Shown one piece after another: positions 33,328 through 44,472 of a DNA stretch of 64,000 nucleotides. The DNA lies in NCBI GenBank assembly GCA_013399895.1, contig VXBA01001184.1, positions 429,750 to 493,749 of the forward strand, given 5' to 3'. The position numbers were made by a program, and so were the translations under genes. Below the pieces are notes generated by a model. The model searched no databases. It saw only the letters and a list, made by a program, of their open reading frames with translations, and had not been told where the DNA came from. Positions within the stretch are counted from its first letter, which is position 1. The number at the start of each line of letters is the position of its first letter. The DNA is from Serilophus lunatus. Taxonomy: Eukaryota; Chordata; Aves; Passeriformes; Eurylaimidae.

Positions 33328-35598
33328 TTTACTCTTTATAAAAACTTAAAAGTTAAAGTTTTAGTTAAAGCTTGAGGGTTTGGGATTTTTAAATACTCAT
33401 TATATGAACATTTCTCTTTTCATCAAGTTATAAAGCAGACAGAACATCTACCTCCCAAGCCATGATAGTTGAAAAGTGAGGTCATTCTCCCCAGAGAATG
33501 TAAATAAGTAAACAAAACAGCAGTTGGAATTGGAAATGAAGTATTTTTAGAGGAGATGCTTCACCCATTCTAGACCTTGCAGGTTTTTTCTTGTTTTCTC
33601 TGCATTATATTTTTGTAGGTAGTTCATCTTCAACCCAAGAACTAAAAGGTGAACAAAAGCAGGTGCTTTCCTTTATTTCTTGCTTGGCCTAGACACAGAG
33701 ATTTCTTTGTGCATGCAGAAAGGTCTACTTTTACACATACATGGTTCTTATGATAGTACTATTTCTGTGGTAATACTATTTCTATGCTAAAGCATAGAAT
33801 TCTTGAGGTATTATCACACTGAGATACCAAATATCTTTGATAGAATGATGAGCTCATAGGCTATTAATCGACTGTGGTGTAAAGTACCTTGTTACCAGGT
33901 CATGGTGATACAACCATGGATGCAAGAATAATGAGGCTCTTTTGGGTCAAAAAAATATTATTTTTGCTAGGTAGGTATCTACAGTTTTATTTTTCGACCT
34001 TTGTAAACCATGTATATATCCTGAAGGGCAACCTCAAAATAATTCTAGTTTATTTTTCATGGCAAGTACATACACTGAAGTACTGAAGTACATATTCAGT
34101 ACTGAAATTGAAGAAGTCTGGGACAAAATTCAAGGAAGTAGGCTATTTGTAAAGCAGAGTAGATTAGAGTGTTAAAATCCAAACTAAAGTGAAGGAGGAA
34201 CTTTATTACTAAGGGCAGTAGAAAATTCCTACTGTGCTTTTTTTAAATTTTATTTTTAAATAAAGAAAAAAATCATTAAATGTAGAGAATTGTCATTCTG
34301 ATCCATCATGCATTTAGGCAGTGTCTCCAGAAGCATCTGCTCATAGCTATTCCCCTATCACCGTAGTCTATGCATACCTTGCAGGCACTAATGAACAGTG
34401 AAATTATTCTTCCTGAGTTATAGGATCTCTGAACTCTCTGCAACATTTTTGACCCTAATTTCATTTGCTTGTTATAAGTTTTTGAACCAATATTTTCTTT
34501 TCTTACTCTACCCCAGTAACCGACCTTGATCCCTTGTTTAAGACATTAATTAATTTGGGATTCAAAATACAATGTCTGCTCTAGTGTCCTCACAAACTGA
34601 CCTCACAAAATGCTAAGTAAGAAGTGAATTCATTAGCATTCAGAACCACCCCATACGAACAAAGGAGGAACATTATAGAAAATAAAAAGAAAGGCATTAA
34701 AAGAAGGGCATTGTGGAGAGGAGAAAGAAGAACATGATTTCTTAAGTGGACTAGAGAGAAGGAGTAGGTGATGAGGCCACTCTGTATCAGAACATCCTTT
34801 CAATGATCTGTCATTTGGCAGGTAGAATGAGATTGCCTATAATAATTTTTCATTTTAGCTTGAATGCAAGAACATGTTGAAAAGAATATTTAAACAGGAT
34901 GAAATCCATACACAAAAATACATGTAGCTGATGCAATCATCTTAATGGATACACAGTGAACTGGCAGATTTTTCATTATAACATTGCCAATGTTTTGAAT
35001 CTTTTTTCCCCTAATGGTAGTTTGTAATAGGGAAAATTATGTAATTGTCTCTTTCATTCTTAACTAAATAGCTTAGCAGTCTGTCACTTTGGTAACTTGT
35101 TGCAATAGTTAAAACTGTTAAACATTAAAACTACTTTGTCACTCTACTTATTATGTCATCTACCGTGTTCCAAGGAATGTCTAGGACCGTAAAAGCATCC
35201 TCGATTTTGGTTATTTGCCTGGTAGAGAAAGAAGTGTGAGAAGTGAATTGACAAAGCTAATATCTCAAGACAAGAAATGAGTAATTTGATTGATGACTGA
35301 AGACTGATAACTATTTGGCCAAGAAAACGTTACAGAAGTACATTGTATGCAAAGTACTCTACTCCAGCTAAGTTAGAGATTGGAGTCATTTTAAAAATAA
35401 ATCAGCCTAGTTGCTAAGATATTCATCAAGGAGGTGACAGGAAGCCTGAAATCCAGATTCTTGCTCTCAGAATTATTTTTACTTTTGCCCAATGACTGCC
35501 TAATATAAAATGTATAAACAGTAATGGGAATAGTTACCAGAATTCAGCACTCCCCTAGTGACCTAAAGGCTACATTAAGCCATCTGCACAGAGTGGAG

Positions 35599-35657
35599 TT
35601 CTTTTTTCTTTTCTTTTCTCTCTTTTTTTTTTTTTTTTATTTCTTCTTCTTTTCATT
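35599..35657. repeat. Pyrimidine (T/C) tract
   Basis: CTTTTTTCTTTTCTTTTCTC-type units around a T16 core, then TTCTTCTTCT. Low-complexity. Confidence 0.85.
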
Positions 35658-36718
35658 CTATTCCTATGAATCTTACATCCTTTGTTAGTCAGTAGGTCGG
35701 ATTTCAGCAGGAGGGGTGGAAGGTGACATACTGAAGCCATATGGTATCTAAGGCATCTAGGGGGATGCAAATGACGTGCATTTGAATCTCTTAAGCTGAA
35801 TATAGATAGGAGTGTAAGGCACTAAAGTCTAATACCTAACAGAGACTGTTGGCACCCCTGATTTATCTTCCTCCAGTTGGAATGGAGGTGGCTCTGGCTG
35901 CTACAATTTTTATTTCCTTTAATATGAAAGATAAAAAAATTGTAATAAAGCAACCAAGCCAGACTCTGCCCTGTCAACCTGTTGAAAACTAACATGACAT
36001 GACATGTGTCCACAAAAAAAATTCTTTTCCCATCCTTGACCTTGGCAATTTCATCCACACTACTTTTTAGGAACACTGTAAGGTTTATGTCATTGACTGC
36101 ACTGCTTCTTGACAGTGTAGATTTCTAAAAAGCAAATGCTAAGGTTCATTTCACACTCATCGCCTGTTGCTGTTGCTTTAGTAGTAACTTAAAACACTTC
36201 ATCTAGGTGGGTTTGGATGGGACCTATTTCCCTGGCTGTTCACAGCACACCTCTGGTTATCTACTGATAAATGTGAAGGTACTAATGAAAAAACTGAGTC
36301 AGTTTAATCTCCTTCTGTATCAGGAAGAAAATGAGTACTAGCTATTTTGTTTTCCTAGGTGGGAATTTAGATGGTCAAAGTATGGAAGTCTTACTTAATT
36401 TGCTTAAGGCCTTCTTCAAGTCTGACCTGGGGACAAATACATTCTCAAAATCCTTTTCTCTTGGCAACTCCAGCTTGGTAATAGGTGAATTTTCTGTGCC
36501 TATTAGAAAATGATTCATAAATTGTTTGCTAAGAAAACATGAGTGGTTGTTAGGTAGAGGAAAAACAAAAGACCAGGTTGTTCAAAACTAACCAAAATAA
36601 GGGTAAACATCCCTGAAATTCAGTAATGTGGTTAACTTTTTTCTTTGTAACATTTATTTCCCAACCTTTCTAATCTTTAATAAAACTAAATTAGGAAAGA
36701 TTGAGGCTGGACTTGGAT

Positions 36719-36752
<34 letters not shown>

Positions 36753-36761
36753 TTTTTTTTT
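36719..36761. repeat. Compound microsatellite (AC)9(AT)8 plus T run
   Basis: AC dinucleotides at 36719-36736, AT dinucleotides to 36752, then poly-T. Confidence 0.95.
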
Positions 36762-37369
36762 AATTTCTCAGGGTGGATGTTTTTTTATTATTATTATTCC
36801 CAGAGGAAGAGCCTCGAGATACATTTTACAGTTTGTCTCTTGGGACCAATTATGTAAAGGCCATCAACCCTGTGTTTCAGAGGCTAAAATTACCAGTTGC
36901 CAAACTTGCTCACATGTTCAAAGGAGGCTCTGCAGATGTGTTTGTGTTAATTTTCAGGTCCCATGAGCCCACTAATTGAAAGAAGGGCTAACTGAGTCAC
37001 TTTTAAAGCTATATTCCCTCACCCTCCATATACAGCAGATTGGCATTGCAAATCTGTAGCAGGCATTTTAAGTCCCTTCAGTGAGAAAAACACATAATAT
37101 ACATTGATAGTTGTCTGTGGTAGTCTGATGGACTAAAAAAAGATATAGAGAAAAAGATGAGCATGAAAAGGAAGTTTCAGAGAAAAAGTCCCAGCGGAGT
37201 TCTGTGCTGATTTGGTCTCCTTGGACTGAACATAGCTGTCATCTTCTCTCCTGTAGAAAATAAGCATTAAAAAAGCTGACTGGCAATTATTCTCACGACT
37301 GTATTTATAGTACAAAGGCATTTTCTTCCTGAAGCACTGTTATTCTTTTCTAAAACCATTTTCTAATAT

Positions 37370-37600
37370 TTGTGTATTAGCTTTTGAAAAATCATAGGAA
37401 AGTGCCATAATTGCTAATTAAAAAGCAGTTAAAGAGACATTAATGAAACTCATACATTGGTCTTTTATGCAAAGAATTGATGAGATCTTTTCCTCAGAAG
37501 ACACATTTTTCAGACAGATTCATTAGCTGGTCTCTGACATGCACAATTCAGTTAATGAGCAGAATATACATGCCATTTAGTCAGATATATCAAGCGATAT
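37370..37600. promoter_or_regulatory. Possible conserved non-coding block
   Basis: Non-repetitive, CpG-free, with clustered homeodomain cores (GCTAATTAAA, CATTAATG, GTTAATGAG). Texture only; no functional evidence. Confidence 0.18.
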
Positions 37601-38089
37601 TTACTCATATGGGGAAAAAGACTACACATTCAGTGTAGTTACTATATAAAGGCAAAAAGTTACAAATTTTCAACGGAGATAAAAGTTAAACTTTGGAAAC
37701 TTTGTTTCATAAATTTGCCACGATTTCATAAATTCTTCACATTCGATTTTTTACTTTTTTCTCCCTCTAAAAAACAAAGGCTAAATAGATCTTTGAAATA
37801 TGTTCTAAGGTTCAAATTCACTATACCAAATTTTGGAGGAAAATCATACTGCTTCCTCTTGCTGTGCAGAATGGCAAACTGCATAAGTGTGTTTCTTCAG
37901 CCCTTCACTTTTTTTTAAAAAGTGACAAATATCTTGGTAACTGATGCTATTCAATGAGCTGATCTTGACTATATTGTGACAAATACAAGTCCAAACGTGG
38001 TTTGGTGGGTCAAGCCTTAGATGCTGTAAATTATCGCACAGGTGTATAAGGAAAGAAACTAAATTTCACCAGTTAAGATACTGTCTCCC
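37601..38089. other. Unique AT-rich DNA
   Basis: No gene or repeat recognised. Confidence 0.4.
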
Positions 38090-38179
38090 TTTTTTTTTTT
38101 TTCCATCTCAGAAGAGATTAAAGGGAATGTTAAGCTTCATAGAGCTAGACCCTGAAAAAAAAAAAAAATAAAAAAAAAA
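38090..38179. repeat. Facing poly-T / poly-A tracts
   Basis: T13 at 38090-38102 and an A-run with one T at 38155-38179, 52 bp apart, form a low-complexity inverted repeat able to fold back. Confidence 0.8.
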
Positions 38180-38229
38180 TTGGAGGAGTTAGAGGAAACT
38201 GTTCAGGCTTTCAAGGCAAGGTGAAGAGC

Positions 38230-38845
38230 AAACAAGAAATCAAATTGTCATAAGTATATGAATCTGCAACCCTGGTGGACTGGAGGTTGCTATGGATCCA
38301 TCCATCAGTAGAGAGGCTGTTAATTCCCAAGGGATAAGGTCACTGCACACAGTACCTTACCAGAACCCACAGAAATGCACACAGCACCCAGACAAACATG
38401 TCCAGCAGATACGACCTGGTGCTGGTCCTCCTTTTCTGTTCATCAGGATGGAAGTCTGTAAGTATATGAAGACCATAAGATTTCCTCAGTAACTGTCCTC
38501 AGACACTCAGACTACTCAGCCACAGAATCCTGGCCCCTGATGCCTGCAGCCCCACTCTGGCTACTGAGACACAAACCTTTTCTCAATACACAGGCACAAA
38601 TCCAGGTCTATCCAGTAGCTAGTCCAGAGCTATAGTCTCTTAAGATGTCAATCTTCAAACCCCTGGTCAGCCCAGTGTCCTCAGCCCCAGCAATCCAGTA
38701 GCTGTCTCCCAGACCTCTTACCCTGATAACCAGCAACTCTGGCTTGAAATTTGCCAGCAAATTACACTCACATGTGCAGTCCTGCAATTTCTTAGGAAAA
38801 CATGCACACAGGTCACTCTACTTGCTGGTATCTAGACCCAGAGGC
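38230..38845. other. C-rich, G-poor unassigned block, possibly an old LTR
   Basis: Composition differs from its AT-rich flanks: many CCC, CCAG and CTCAG motifs on the plus strand, few CpG. CCAGTAGCT occurs at 38612-38620 and again at 38695-38703. The texture recalls retroviral LTR-derived DNA, but I cannot name a family or find ends. A strong donor (TCT|GTAAGT at 38458) follows a segment open from 38364, which may be coincidental. Confidence 0.3.
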
Positions 38846-38915
38846 TCCTGTGACTTGCCCAAAACTGCATGTAAAATCACTCTGAAAGCAGGACTAGAAC
38901 CTAATAGCCCTATCT
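38846..38915 (-). mobile_element. MIR-like SINE fossil
   Basis: GTGACTTGCCCAAAACTGCA followed by GCAGGACTAGAACCTA mirrors the tRNA-distal core of MIR read in reverse (GTGACTTGCCCAAGGTCACA .. GGGATTCGAACC). About 70 bp, strongly diverged, as expected of a pre-avian element. Confidence 0.5.
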
Positions 38916-39100
38916 GATGATCAGATACAGGTCCAGACCAGACAAGACTACAGACTAGCAACCTATTTATTCTCAGCCAGCCTTTTTATCCACTTTCTGC
39001 TTTATTTTCTCATTTTTGTTCTCCCTCAATCCATCCTGATCTCTACTTTTCCTTCCTTTGGATTCTTCCCCAAATATAACAAGTCTTGCATATTATTGAA

Positions 39101-39672
39101 TAATAGAATCATTAAGGTTGGAAAAGACCCCTAAAATCATCAAGCCCAGCCATTAACCCAGCACTGCTATTGAAACTACTAAAGGCTATGTATAAGATAC
39201 ACATCTACATGATTCTTGAATAATTTGAAGGACAGTGATTCCACCACTTCCCTGAGCAGCCTGTTCCAATGCTTGATCACTCTGTAGAAATTTTTCCTAA
39301 TAGCCTGTCTAAACCTGTCCTGGTGCAACTTGAGACAATTTCTTTTTGTACCATTGCTTGCTCATGAGAAGAGACTGACCCCCACCTCATCACAACCTCC
39401 TTGCAGGTAGCTGTTTAGAGCAATAAGGTCCCACGTGAGCCTCCTTTCCTCCAGGTTGAAAAACCCATTTCCTCAGCTGCTCCTTATCTGACTTGTGTTT
39501 CATCCCCTTCCTCAGCTCTATTGCTCTTCTCTGGACACACAAACCCCCCATCAATATCTAGCTCCTCAATATCTTTCTTGTAGTGAGGGGCCCAAAACTG
39601 ATCTCAGGATTTGAGATGTGGCCTCACCAGTGCCAAGTACAGGAGGATGATCATTGCCCTAGTCCTAGTGCC
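39101..39672 (-). mobile_element. CR1 LINE 3' fragment
   Basis: From AATAGAATCATTAAGGTTGG (complement of a CR1 tail), through CCCTGAGCAGCCTGTTCCAA and CTCCTTTCCTCCAGGTTGAA, to GTGGCCTCACCAGTGCC near the ORF2 C-terminus. Diverged, no intact frame. Confidence 0.92.
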
Positions 39673-41469
39673 AAATGTGCCCACAATCCCCTCAAAATTA
39701 CCTTAGAATGTAAATTTCATGGTTTTCCTCTACTTCTATTGAGGAATACTATGTCCCTATAGGCAATAACCCTCTTCATTCTGCAAGTTATTCTGGTAAA
39801 GGAGTTTCTTTCACTGAACCACCTTGTTGGGTTTCACATCAAGGGTATTGTTTTGACTGTTCACCTTGAACAGCACTCAGTCTATTTGGTGTGCCTTGTT
39901 TGCGCTGGCACTGTTCCACTGAGCTATGCCAGGCCTTCAGATTTTGGGTGACCAGTCTCTAATCACACATCTTTGCGCTGAACACTCTGTTCCTCTCAAG
40001 CATAGTTGGGCACTTGAAGGACTGTATGCATGTGCCAGGAAAATAAAATTGTAGAAAAGGAGATCAGCACATTTAGAGGACTTTGTTTTTCTTTCACTTT
40101 TTTATGTCTTGCACTTTTCACCAAACAGAGATAAATGCTTCAACTTTGCATGATAAAATTACTATTAGGGAAATAATTATTGATTGGAACAGAGAATGAG
40201 CATGTTAGGGCTGTTACCTTGGAGGCCTAGAACAATCTGTTTTCCACCACTTTTTATGCATAAAAAGCCAGATTCAAAGTAGCACACCTCCAGACCACGG
40301 CACTCATCGAGAAGGTAGAAATCAAATAAACCAAGAATTTATACCTGTGCTCTCTGGTATTACTTGTTTGCTTAAACTGCTACTCTTCTCAGAACCAAGT
40401 GGACATTGCTATAATTTTATCATCTGTTGTACAAGATGACATTTAAATTACTTGACATTTCTTTCCTATTATGTGCTGACCAGGACGGATTTAATTTATG
40501 AATTCTGCTAGAGGTTTCAATACAGCTCTTTGGGCTGCCTGCAATTAATGGATCAGTGCATGGTCAAGGGCAGAGAGGGTCTTTAATTTTCTTAAATGTA
40601 CTGCTGAATGTTTGGGGGTAAACCAAGGATGGGTCTTATGGCTCTTCCACTCTACATCAGCAAAATCCTAGAATCAGCTCATCGTCTGGTTCCACTGAGA
40701 TAAGCCTGTCCTTTTAAAATTCTGGTGGGAGTAGGGGCACCCAAAACTGTTTGCACTGCAGTAAGTAGCACTGTTGAATCAACATAACATTAAGCAAAAA
40801 AACATCAAGCAAAATTTTGTCCAGAAAATCAGCTATAGTGAGATGGACACTGATAGCAGCATCATAGTGACACCCAGCCATACCCTTGCAGAAATTATTC
40901 TGATATATAATAAAGACAGTGAAGATAGCTTTAAACTTCTTGCTTCAGTTTCAGAAGATGTCTAAATGCTTTAGGTAGCTTCTCACAAAGTCTTTCCCTA
41001 TTGAACAATAAATCTGAAATGTTGTGCAGTAAGTCTCTATCTTTGAGGCAAGTTGAATTATCTGTGTTTCTGCTTGAAGTCTCTGCAGCACACACATGCA
41101 CTTTTTTCTTTTTTTTTTTAGTTTGATCAAATAGTGTCTGTACAATTCAAAACTCAGCACAGATCAAGGGAAGCAGCATGGCTAAAAATATCACAAGTCC
41201 TGAAAACACATACATTTGAAAATGTAAGGTGTGATTTCAAAGTTTATCTGGTGAATTGGCTCTTGTTTTAAGATTATTGAATACTGTTAGCTCTGGTTTT
41301 AGTATTAGTAGAAAGTAAAAAGTGCATGAAATTAAGTTGCCTAGATTTGGGGTTTAATTAATGGATTCAAGGTTTTGCCCATAGATTCCTGCTGCTGACA
41401 GAAATGGGTAAGATTTTTAACAGCAACCGCTAATGCTGAATGCTGCAGATTTTGGTGTGACTGTTGAAT
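39673..41469. other. Unique DNA between CR1 copies
   Basis: 39673-40010 is more balanced in composition but unassigned. 40400-40740 is non-repetitive and could be conserved. An 18-bp perfect palindrome lies at 40250-40267. No gene recognised. Confidence 0.35.
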
Positions 41470-41948
41470 ATCATAGAATCACAGAGTGGTTTGGGTTGGA
41501 AAGGACCTTACAGATCATCCAAATGCAACCCACCTGCTATGGGCGGGGACACATTCCACTAGAACAGGTTTCTGAAAGTCCTGTCCAACCTGCCCTTCAA
41601 CACTTTCAAGGATGGGACATCCACAGCTCTAAGCAACCTGTTCCATTGTCTCACCACTTTCATAGTGAAGAATTTCTTTCTAATAAACAATCTAAACGTA
41701 CCCTTTTTCCATTTAAAGCCATTACTCCTTGGCCTATCATTCCATGACTTTGCAAAAAGTCCCTCTCTAGCTTTCTGGTAGCCCTCTTTATGTACTGGAA
41801 GGTGCTATAAGGTTTACCTGTAGCCTTCTCTTCTCCAGGCTGGAGACCCTCCACTCTCTCAGCCTGTCCTCATAGGAGAAGTGCTCCAGCCCTCCGGTCA
41901 TTCTCCTCTGGACTCACTTCAGAAGGACCATGTCCGTCTTATATTGGT
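41470..41948 (-). mobile_element. CR1 LINE 3' fragment
   Basis: Plus strand begins TCATAGAATCACAGAGTGGT, then TTTGGGTTGGAAAGGACC, the classic complement of the avian CR1 end. It continues through CACAGCTCTAAGCAACCTG and TCCTCATAGGAGAAGTGCTC. The minus frame 41660-41854 is a broken piece of ORF2. Confidence 0.95.
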
Positions 41949-43004
41949 AATGCTTACTCTTTACAGAAAACCTTGACAACTTTATTTATGGTGATTTGCT
42001 TTCTTTAAGAATTGATGTGATAGGAACATTTTTTTCTATTGGTAGTTTTTCCATGCAAGATGAAGTTGCCATCACTTTAGTGGTTTGATCTACACAGCTT
42101 TAAAGAGATGTGTCTGCTATTAGCTATGTCTAGCAGATGTTTAAATCTCTCTTCTAATACCAGCTAATGGTCAGATGGTACTATTGATTACTAAGCAGAG
42201 TTGTCCATTGATTTCACTAGACAGCTGGAATATCAATAAAATGATGTGGCCCAAATTTGACTGGAAATGTCTACAGACCATTTTATTTGTAATAAAAGTA
42301 ACTGTGTAAGGCAAATGACGTCACAATATTTTATGTGCCTGCTCATTATGAATTGAATAAATGTGAAAGCCATTAGCATTCAAGCATGGAAAACAATATA
42401 ATGCACACAGGGTGTCTAATTTGCTTTCTTTTTCTGTTGTTTTGTCAGTCACACTCTTGAAAAGTGGGTATAAATTACTATTGCTCTGGTCCATTTTTTT
42501 TCTCATTCTGACTAGTATAGATGATTTGAGGATTATGCAGAGCAAGGGTTAACTTAGAAATTTTATTTAAATTTTTATGGTACTTCTATGTTAGTTTTGT
42601 AAAGGCGGTAGCATTTATGTAACATACACCTGCTGTGTCACTCCTGTTTCTCTTAAGTAGTGATTAGCCCGAAGTTTAGCTCCAAAGCATTTACCTTTTG
42701 TTGAATGCCCTTGGCATAATTCAACACCTAAAAAGGAAGAATTGTCTGACACTGAGGGCATTTACTCTGTCATTTGATAGCCAAGTTCAGTCCCCTATTT
42801 TTGTTCAGATTTTACAGTATGACTAAACCTCTACAAAACAATGCCCCACAGAAGTGTTAGACTGGCTGTATTTGAGCCTTTGTTTGGAGGATAGTAGGGA
42901 TGTCAATTTGAACCCTGGAAGTTTCATGACATTTTTATAGGCCACATCTCCTAATTACCCATGGGTCTTGCCATGCTTGAATGTCAATACACAGACAAAC
43001 ACCA
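41949..43004. other. Unique AT-rich DNA with a full CRE
   Basis: No repeat recognised; contains the CRE at 42316-42323 described separately. Confidence 0.4.
42316..42323. promoter_or_regulatory. Palindromic CRE (TGACGTCA)
   Basis: A perfect 8-bp CREB/ATF site in CpG-poor DNA, where CpG decay normally destroys such a site. The neighbouring 100 bp (CTCATTATG, ATTGAATAAATG, CATTAGCATTC) is AT-rich and non-repetitive. Confidence 0.4.
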
Positions 43005-43098
43005 TCTCGGCACTCTGAGCTTCACTTTCCATCTGTTAAATGGAATTAATAGTACCTTGCTATCTCACAGTGCTACTGGGATGAAAATGCATTTAAGA
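43005..43098 (+). mobile_element. MIR SINE fossil
   Basis: GAGCTTCACTTTCCATCTGT followed by TAAATGGAATTAATAGTACC and a short ATCTCACAG..TGGGATGAAAATG match the MIR 3' core (CTCAGTTTCCTCATCTGTAA, AATGGGGATAATAATAGTACC, GTGAGGATTAAATG). An old element shared across amniotes. Confidence 0.7.
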
Positions 43099-43987
43099 CT
43101 GTGCTGTCTGCACAGCAAAGGAACACTGCAGATTGAATAGCCTACTAGGAATTAAAAAATGGGGAGTCATTCTTATTTTTTAAGACATGCTGAAACACTG
43201 ACTATAGATTGTTTTGCTTTGTTTGACCCTGACTTCTTAATGATTAATTTTCACCTTACCAGGAAGAGTTGACAGAGCAGATAAGTCAAACACAGTCTTC
43301 CAAGAGAAAATAGCTTACAACAAAAGTCAACAGAGGAAGGGAGAATAAAAAAAAATCCTAGAAAGGAGGTGAGATGAGCTGATGACAAAAGGTGTTTGCA
43401 GTAGAGAAGATGGTGACAGAAATTGTATATGCACTGCCTTTTTCCTTAAGAGGATTTCCATATGTTGGTAAGGGCTCAGGTTAGAGCAAAATAACCTTTC
43501 ATTGTGCTCAGCAAAATGAAAGAGAACCAGTGTTTAGCCACAGGAACTTGGGAAATCTGAAGATTGCATCTGCTATGTCCTGTTACACAGAATTTCAGTT
43601 CTGAAAACTATCCTTTCCTTCACTCAAAAAGCAGTCAAGTGCTACTTAACACTGAACATACTGTCACAACATATGATAGGTTTTACTTATGGCAGTAGGT
43701 AGATCACAAAGGTGATACAGAGTTCCACATCTTTGATGCTACTAATTAGTAAGTCAGTTATTTAAAAATTAGCCTCTAGCAAAATATTTAAAATGTCTGT
43801 GTCAATGTTGGAGACTTCTTCAGATTCAGTCTCAGACAATGAATAAGTCAACATAGCCTGAGGCTCAAAAATGCAACATATTTTCTTAATTTTATAGTCA
43901 TTACTGGATGCTAATTACTTTGTATACTCCTGAGTGGATAAGCATTTTGGTGCTTCCTTCTAGGCAGATGTATTTTAAATGTCTTTA
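43099..43987. other. Unique AT-rich DNA
   Basis: A good acceptor (TTTTCACCTTACCAG) near 43260 and a donor (GGAG|GTGAGA near 43370) bound a segment closed in all frames; a non-coding exon cannot be excluded. Confidence 0.35.
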
Positions 43988-44472
43988 CAGAATCACAGAA
44001 TTATCAGGGTCAGAAGAGTCCTTCAAGATTGTCTTATCCAACTGTCAACCCAGTACCACCATAATCACTCCTAAACCATGTCCAGGAACATTTTGAACAC
44101 TTCCAGAAACAATGACTCCACCACCTCCCTGAGCAAATTATTCCAGTTATTCCACTCTTCCAATGCTTGGAGTTTTTATCTAATATCTAATCTTAACTTC
44201 CTCTGAAAAAATTTATGGCTGTTCCCTCATGTTCTCTCACTTGAGACATGGCAGAAGAGGACGACCCCCACTATAACCCCCTTTCAGTTGTAGAGAGCAA
44301 TGAGGTCCCCCTTGATCTTCCTCTTATCCAGACTAAACCCGAGTTCCCTGAAGTATTCCTCATAAGACAAGTTTTCTAGACCTTTTCCCAGCTCTGTTGC
44401 CCTTCTCCAGACACACTCCAGAATCTCAATGTCTTTTTTAATGTGTGGCATCCAAAACTGAACACAGTACTC
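43988..44472 (-). mobile_element. CR1 LINE, ORF2 C-terminus and 3' UTR
   Basis: Starts at the tail complement AGAATCACAGAATTATCAGG. The minus frame 44284-44535 keeps LEYCVQFWMPHIKKDIEILE, then WRRATELGKGLE, SYEE and RELG, showing the full C-terminal region that the copy at 13993 has partly lost. Confidence 0.93.

Larger units (their letters stand above)
33121..37369. other. AT-rich unique DNA with simple repeats
   Basis: Contains poly-A (33307-33327), a 12-bp palindrome TTCAGTACTGAA (34095-34106), a pyrimidine tract (35599-35657) and an AC/AT microsatellite (36719-36752). A segment at 36795-36960 after ATTATTATTCCCAG is open in two frames, but its only donor (GTCCCA) is poor, so I do not call an exon. 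Confidence 0.4.

Noticed and set aside
34095..34106. TTCAGTACTGAA palindrome
   Set aside because: Twelve-base palindromes are expected by chance in a window of this size.
36773..36979. Segment reading EEEPRDTFYSLSLGTNY after an acceptor-like ATTCCCAG
   Set aside because: Two frames are open and the only donor (GTCCCA) is poor; more likely a non-coding block.
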